DNA of 64,000 bases from Bog-473 sp963741995 (GTDB lineage Bacteria > Actinomycetota > Acidimicrobiia > Acidimicrobiales > RAAP-2), in contig CAVUKI010000010.1 of NCBI GenBank assembly GCA_963741995.1, positions 248,001-312,000 on the forward strand. The letters run 5' to 3'. Positions within the stretch are counted from its first letter, which is position 1, and every line of letters starts with the position of its first letter. The position numbers and the translations under genes were made by a program. Positions 60,674-64,000 of the stretch are shown in pieces. The notes beneath the pieces were generated by a model. The model searched no databases. It was not told where the DNA came from and saw only the letters and a list, made by a program, of their open reading frames with translations.

Positions 60674-61297
60674 TCAGTCGGCGTGCACCGAGCGCAGACC
60701 CGCCCAGGCGAGATCCGCCATGCGCCCCGCCAACTTCTGCGCCTCCTCGTCGACCTCGGCCTCGGAATCGGGCCGCTGTGCCATGAAGCGGCGGCTGACG
60801 CCCTCCGCCATGCCCACGATGCCGTAGGCGAGCAGGCGCCGGTGGTCGTCGTCGAGCCCGGCGTCAATGAGGGGATCGATCGCCTCGGCGATGGCGTCCT
60901 CCACGGCGCGCAGGGCGCGGCCCAGCTCGAGGTCGTCCGCGTGATCGCGCCCGTACAGCAGCCGGAACTCCGGCTCGTTGCTGACCACCAGGCGGAAGTA
61001 GGCCGCAAAACCCAGCTCGACTTGCTGGCGGGGCCCCTCCGCCCGCATGACGGCACGCCCGATGGCGACCAGGAGGTCCTGGGCGATGGAGTCGACCAGC
61101 TCCAGATACAGGGCGCGCTTGGAGGAGAAGTGCTGGTAGAGCAGGGGCTTCGTCACCCCGGCGGCTTCGGCGATGTCGTCCATCGTCGTGGCGCGATAGC
61201 CCCGTAGCGAGAAGAGCTCCAGCGCGACGGCGACGAGCTGGTGGCGGCGTTGTTCAGCCGTGAGGCGCCCGGAAGACGCCTGTATGGCACCCGACAT
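60674..61297 (-). CDS. TetR family transcriptional regulator
   Basis: A 207-residue regulator: QRRHQLVAVALELFSLRGYRA, then HTH TMDDIAEAAGVTKPLLYQHFSSK, and a helical effector domain of the TetR_C type. Not paralogous to the exporters' TetRs at 5819 and 9694 in the recognition helix. It faces the phosphatase gene convergently. Targets unknown. Confidence 0.92.
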   Translation of the reverse strand: MSGAIQASSGRLTAEQRRHQLVAVALELFSLRGYRATTMDDIAEAAGVTKPLLYQHFSSKRALYLELVDSIAQDLLVAIGRAVMRAEGPRQQVELGFAAYFRLVVSNEPEFRLLYGRDHADDLELGRALRAVEDAIAEAIDPLIDAGLDDDHRRLLAYGIVGMAEGVSRRFMAQRPDSEAEVDEEAQKLAGRMADLAWAGLRSVHAD

Positions 61298-61303
61298 CGC
61301 TTC

Positions 61304-61309
61304 AGGTTA
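61304..61309 (-). promoter_or_regulatory. -10 box, probable leaderless start of tetR
   Basis: On the minus strand TAACCT ends six bases before the ATG (61297), without a ribosome site. Confidence 0.45.
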
Positions 61310-61317
61310 CCGAACGG

Positions 61318-62334
61318 TCAGAGACCGGGAACGCCCTGCAGCACCGCCGAAAGGCGAGCCGGCAGATCGGCCAGGTTGAAGTGCTCCGCCGCCACCCGGT
61401 GGTTGTGGGCAATGAGGTGACCGTCCGGTTGGTCGAGCCAGCGCGCCAAAGGGGCCGGGTCGGCGGCGTCGAACCACTCGAAGCCGAAGGCCGCCAGCTC
61501 TCTCGCCACCGGGTACGGGCCAACGGCCAGTGGCCGGCGGTACGTCGCTGACTCCACCGACGGGTTGCCGAAGCCCTCCCACAACGAGGGGAGCAGGACG
61601 GCGTCACACGCTGCATACGCGTCGGCGATCGAACAGCCGCCGGCTGGTGGGCCGAGCAGGACGCGGCAGCGGGCCCGGCCGACCATGCGCTCGAGCTCGG
61701 GTCCGTACCCGTCCTCGGCCGGGCCGAGGAGCCAATAGGTGGCGTCGAGTGCCTCGGCGAGGGCGATGCCCCCCGCGATGTTCTTGCGCGCCAGGGCGCG
61801 GGTCGGCTGCAACAGCAGCGGCGTCGCGTCGGTCACGCCGAGGACGCGGCGCGTGGCGGCCCGTTCACCCGGGGCCGGATCCGGGTCGAACGCGTTGTAG
61901 ATCGTCGTGGCCCTCATCCCGCGGGTCGCCAGCTCGGTGCGGCTCAGTTCGTTGATGGTCACGTGCGCCCACGCGGCGTCGTCCGGCGGCGGGGGAAGGT
62001 GAGCCAGCTGAGGACGCTGCCACGGCAGGTCGTGGTGGTGCAACAGCGTCGGGCGCCCGGCGCAGGCCGCCGCCACCACTGCCGCCGCTCCCGGGTTCAA
62101 GGGGAGCGAGCAGAGGTTCTCGACGATGACGAGGTCGGCGTCGGCGAGCGCGCCGTCGATCTCGGCCAGGGACGGGGGTTCCGGTGCGTCCATGGCCAAC
62201 CCCGGCAGGACGGTGTCCACCGGGCCCGCCCCCGCGACGGAGCGCACGGTCCAGCCGAGGAAACCCAGCGCACCAGCCCATTTCGCCGCCTCGACGGCGA
62301 CCCCGTCCGCACCGCCGAGTCGGAACGAGACCAT
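61318..62334 (-). CDS. Glycosyltransferase, GT4-like
   Basis: A 338-residue GT-B fold transferase. The N-terminal MVSFRLGGADGVAVEAAKWAG block is characteristic of actinobacterial mannosyl/glucosyltransferases, and the donor-binding C-half has LLQPTRALARKNIAGGI and LLPSLWEGFGNPSVESA with the E-x7-E motif. The first ATG of the conserved block (62332-62334) is taken as start. It is divergent from gmd, and both suit synthesis of a cell-surface glycan. Confidence 0.85.
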   Translation of the reverse strand: MVSFRLGGADGVAVEAAKWAGALGFLGWTVRSVAGAGPVDTVLPGLAMDAPEPPSLAEIDGALADADLVIVENLCSLPLNPGAAAVVAAACAGRPTLLHHHDLPWQRPQLAHLPPPPDDAAWAHVTINELSRTELATRGMRATTIYNAFDPDPAPGERAATRRVLGVTDATPLLLQPTRALARKNIAGGIALAEALDATYWLLGPAEDGYGPELERMVGRARCRVLLGPPAGGCSIADAYAACDAVLLPSLWEGFGNPSVESATYRRPLAVGPYPVARELAAFGFEWFDAADPAPLARWLDQPDGHLIAHNHRVAAEHFNLADLPARLSAVLQGVPGL

Positions 62335-62392
62335 GCACGCCGTCGCCACGCACGAACTGTACGCGTGCACGGAGAGCCCGCTGGCAGGCGAC

Positions 62393-62398
62393 TAGCGT
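62393..62398 (+). promoter_or_regulatory. -10 box, probable leaderless start of gmd
   Basis: TAGCGT is seven bases before the ATG at 62406 and no ribosome site is visible. Confidence 0.45.
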
Positions 62399-62405
62399 TA
62401 CCTCG

Positions 62406-63377
62406 ATGGCAAAACGGGCACTGATTACGGGCGTGACGGGCCAGGACGGCTCGTACCTCGCCGAGTTTCTGCTGACGCAGGGCTACACGGTGATCGGCAT
62501 GGTGCGGCGGTCCAGCACGCTGAACTTCGAGCGCATCGCGCACATTCAGGACCAGATTGAGCTTGTCGCAGGCGACCTGCTCGATGAGGTGTCGCTCATC
62601 AACATCCTGCGCGATCACCGGCCGACCGAGGTCTACAACCTGGCCGCACAGTCCTTCGTGCAGACGAGTTTCACCCAACCTGTGCTGACGGGTGAGACGA
62701 CGGCCCTGGGGGTGACGCGGGTGCTCGACGCCATCCGCCTGGTCGACCCCGAGATCCGCTTCTACCAGGCCAGCTCGTCGGAGATGTTCGGGAAGGTGCA
62801 GCAGGTGCCACAACGCGAGTCCACGCCGCTGTACCCGCGCAGCCCCTACGGCGTGGCGAAGGTCTACGGCCACTGGATCACCGTCAATTACCGCGAGAGC
62901 TATCAGCTCCACGCTTCCTCGGGCATCCTGTTCAACCACGAGTCCCCGCGCCGCGGGCTCGAGTTCGTCACGCGCAAGGTGACGCACGGGGTGGCGCGCA
63001 TCGCCAACAAACTCCAAGACAAGCTGGCCCTCGGCAACCTCGACGCCCAGCGCGACTGGGGCTATGCCGCCGATTACGTCCGGGCGATGTGGTTGATGCT
63101 CCAGCAGGACGGGCCGGACGACTACGTCGTGTCGACGGGCGAGACGCACGCAGTGCGCGAATTGTGCCGGCTCGCCTTCGAAGCCGCGGGGTTGGACTGG
63201 GAGCAGCACGTCGTCATTGACGAGCGCTTCTTGCGTCCGGCCGAGGTCGACCTGTTGGTGGGGGATCCTGCCAAGGCGCACTCGGTACTGGGTTGGGAAC
63301 CCGAGGTCGACTTCCCCGGCCTCGTCACCATGATGGTGGAGGCCGACTTGGACCTGGTTCGCAAGAGCCTCAGGTAA
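62406..63377 (+). CDS. gmd: GDP-mannose 4,6-dehydratase
   Basis: Converts GDP-mannose to GDP-4-keto-6-deoxymannose, precursor of fucose, rhamnose-D and related sugars. The 323-residue SDR shows LITGVTGQDGSYLAEFLL, NLAAQSFVQTSF, the Tyr-Lys pair in RSPYGVAKVYGHW, and FNHESPRRGLEFVTRK. The partner GDP-fucose synthase is not in the window. Confidence 0.94.
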   Translation: MAKRALITGVTGQDGSYLAEFLLTQGYTVIGMVRRSSTLNFERIAHIQDQIELVAGDLLDEVSLINILRDHRPTEVYNLAAQSFVQTSFTQPVLTGETTALGVTRVLDAIRLVDPEIRFYQASSSEMFGKVQQVPQRESTPLYPRSPYGVAKVYGHWITVNYRESYQLHASSGILFNHESPRRGLEFVTRKVTHGVARIANKLQDKLALGNLDAQRDWGYAADYVRAMWLMLQQDGPDDYVVSTGETHAVRELCRLAFEAAGLDWEQHVVIDERFLRPAEVDLLVGDPAKAHSVLGWEPEVDFPGLVTMMVEADLDLVRKSLR

Positions 63378-63401
63378 CTGGGAGCCTCCGCGCTCCTCGT
63401 C

Positions 63402-64000
63402 ATGCCCGTCACCGCCGCGATCTCCGCCGATCCGGCCGGCGTCCTCGTCGCCTTCGGGGCCGGGATTCTGTCGTTCGTCTCCCCGTGTGTGCTGCCCCTC
63501 GTGCCGGGCTACGTCTCCATGGTCTCGGGGCTCTCGGCGGCCGAGCTGGAGGCCGGCGGCGATGGCGCCACGCCGTCAGCCGCGTTGCGCCCGGTCCTGC
63601 GGGGTATCGGCCTCTTCGTGGCCGGGTTCACGGTCGTCTTCGTCGCGCTGGGGGCGACGGCGTCGAGCATCGGACGCCTGCTGAGCGCGCATGAAGTCAC
63701 GCTGGCCCACCTGAGCGGGGCGGTCATCATTGCGCTCGGGGTCGTCATGTTGCTGGCGGCGCTGCCGGCGCGGGTGTGGGCCCATGCCGGCGCCGGCACG
63801 CTCGGCGTCGTCACGCGGGTCACCGGCGAGCGTCGCTTCGATGTGCGGCCCTCGCGGCTCGGAGTGTGGGCGGCACCGCTCATGGGGATGGCGTTCGCTT
63901 TTGCCTGGACGCCGTGCATCGGGCCCATCCTCGGTGTCGTCCTCGGGCTGGCCGCCCACAACGGCACGCTGCCCGGCGGGGTGTTGCTCCTCTTCGCGTA
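63402..64000 (+). CDS. ccdA: CcdA/DsbD-like cytochrome c biogenesis protein, 3' end outside window
   Basis: Integral membrane thiol-disulfide carrier moving electrons from thioredoxin to the outside for cytochrome c maturation. About 199 residues are visible: FGAGILSFVSPCVLPLVPGY in the first helix and FAFAWTPCIGPILGVVLGL in the fourth, giving the two conserved SPC/TPC cysteines that form the redox pair. ATG at 63402. Open at the right edge. Confidence 0.88.
   Translation, partial: MPVTAAISADPAGVLVAFGAGILSFVSPCVLPLVPGYVSMVSGLSAAELEAGGDGATPSAALRPVLRGIGLFVAGFTVVFVALGATASSIGRLLSAHEVTLAHLSGAVIIALGVVMLLAALPARVWAHAGAGTLGVVTRVTGERRFDVRPSRLGVWAAPLMGMAFAFAWTPCIGPILGVVLGLAAHNGTLPGGVLLLFA

Overview
This window is GC-rich (mostly GC3-rich codons) bacterial chromosomal DNA. 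The gene content fits Actinomycetota: an HHxxxDG-type wax ester synthase/diacylglycerol acyltransferase, a CsoR-type copper sensor, an MmpL transporter, a WhiG/FliA-type sigma factor, luciferase-like (LLM) flavin oxidoreductases, cyclase-ATPase regulators, many TetR regulators, many GTG starts and many likely leaderless transcripts. An uncultured Acidimicrobiia-like soil or aquatic lineage is my guess, but no marker here proves the class. No tRNA, rRNA, CRISPR array, insertion sequence or prophage was recognised.

Layout. 1-2.6 kb: hydantoinase/oxoprolinase pair hyuB-hyuA (minus strand, hyuA cut by the window edge). 3-5.4 kb: msrB-msrA methionine sulfoxide reductases behind a SigH/SigR-like promoter, a UBP-type zinc finger protein and a pirin. 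5.8-10.4 kb: two paralogous TetR/DHA2-transporter loci with related palindromic operators. 10.5-14.3 kb: adenosine deaminase and fructosamine-kinase-like genes (both broken), an alpha/beta hydrolase, and a MerR regulator divergent from a SnoaL-like protein. 14.3-19.7 kb: MmpL transporter, a TetR regulator, and a coupled pair of a putative diiron protein and an LLM oxidoreductase. 19.7-22.6 kb: an epimerase and a CsoR / permease-YHS / small-protein metal-efflux operon. 22.6-31 kb: FAD oxidoreductase, duplicated-domain lipoprotein, enoyl-CoA hydratase, TIGR01777 epimerase, VOC protein, SDR and GDT1-type cation transporter. 31-34.5 kb: two tandemly duplicated orphan response regulators and a WhiG/FliA-type sigma factor. 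34.6-40 kb: glutamate decarboxylase, an ion-channel-like protein, a DUF1269 protein and formate-tetrahydrofolate ligase. 40-49 kb: tsaD-tsaC with a VOC protein and wax ester synthase in one minus-strand run, an esterase, and divergent valS/cysS sharing a 20-bp promoter region. 49-57.7 kb: acyl-CoA dehydrogenase, VOC/cyclase-ATPase pair, a relic of a second acyl-CoA dehydrogenase, FtsH, and a GGDEF diguanylate cyclase. 57.7-64 kb: MFS exporter, aminoglycoside-phosphotransferase-like kinase, low-molecular-weight phosphatase, TetR, glycosyltransferase, GDP-mannose 4,6-dehydratase, and the start of a CcdA-type protein.

How the parts work together. The strongest regulatory logic is local: each TetR or MerR regulator sits beside its probable target with palindromes between them, and the two TetR-transporter loci probably share an operator code. 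Many coupled genes overlap by ATGA (msrB-msrA, tetR-MFS, diiron-LLM, tsaC-tsaD, wax synthase-VOC, VOC-cyclase). Several divergent or isolated genes have a TAnnnT box 5-9 nt before the start codon, as expected of leaderless actinobacterial transcripts.

Quality caveat. Nine genes are broken by single-base frameshifts (13 in all), including conserved ftsH and mmpL, and one gene also has an in-frame stop. Since the coding signal continues intact in the next frame, most of these look like sequence or assembly errors rather than decay. Coordinates of such genes span the whole homologous region.
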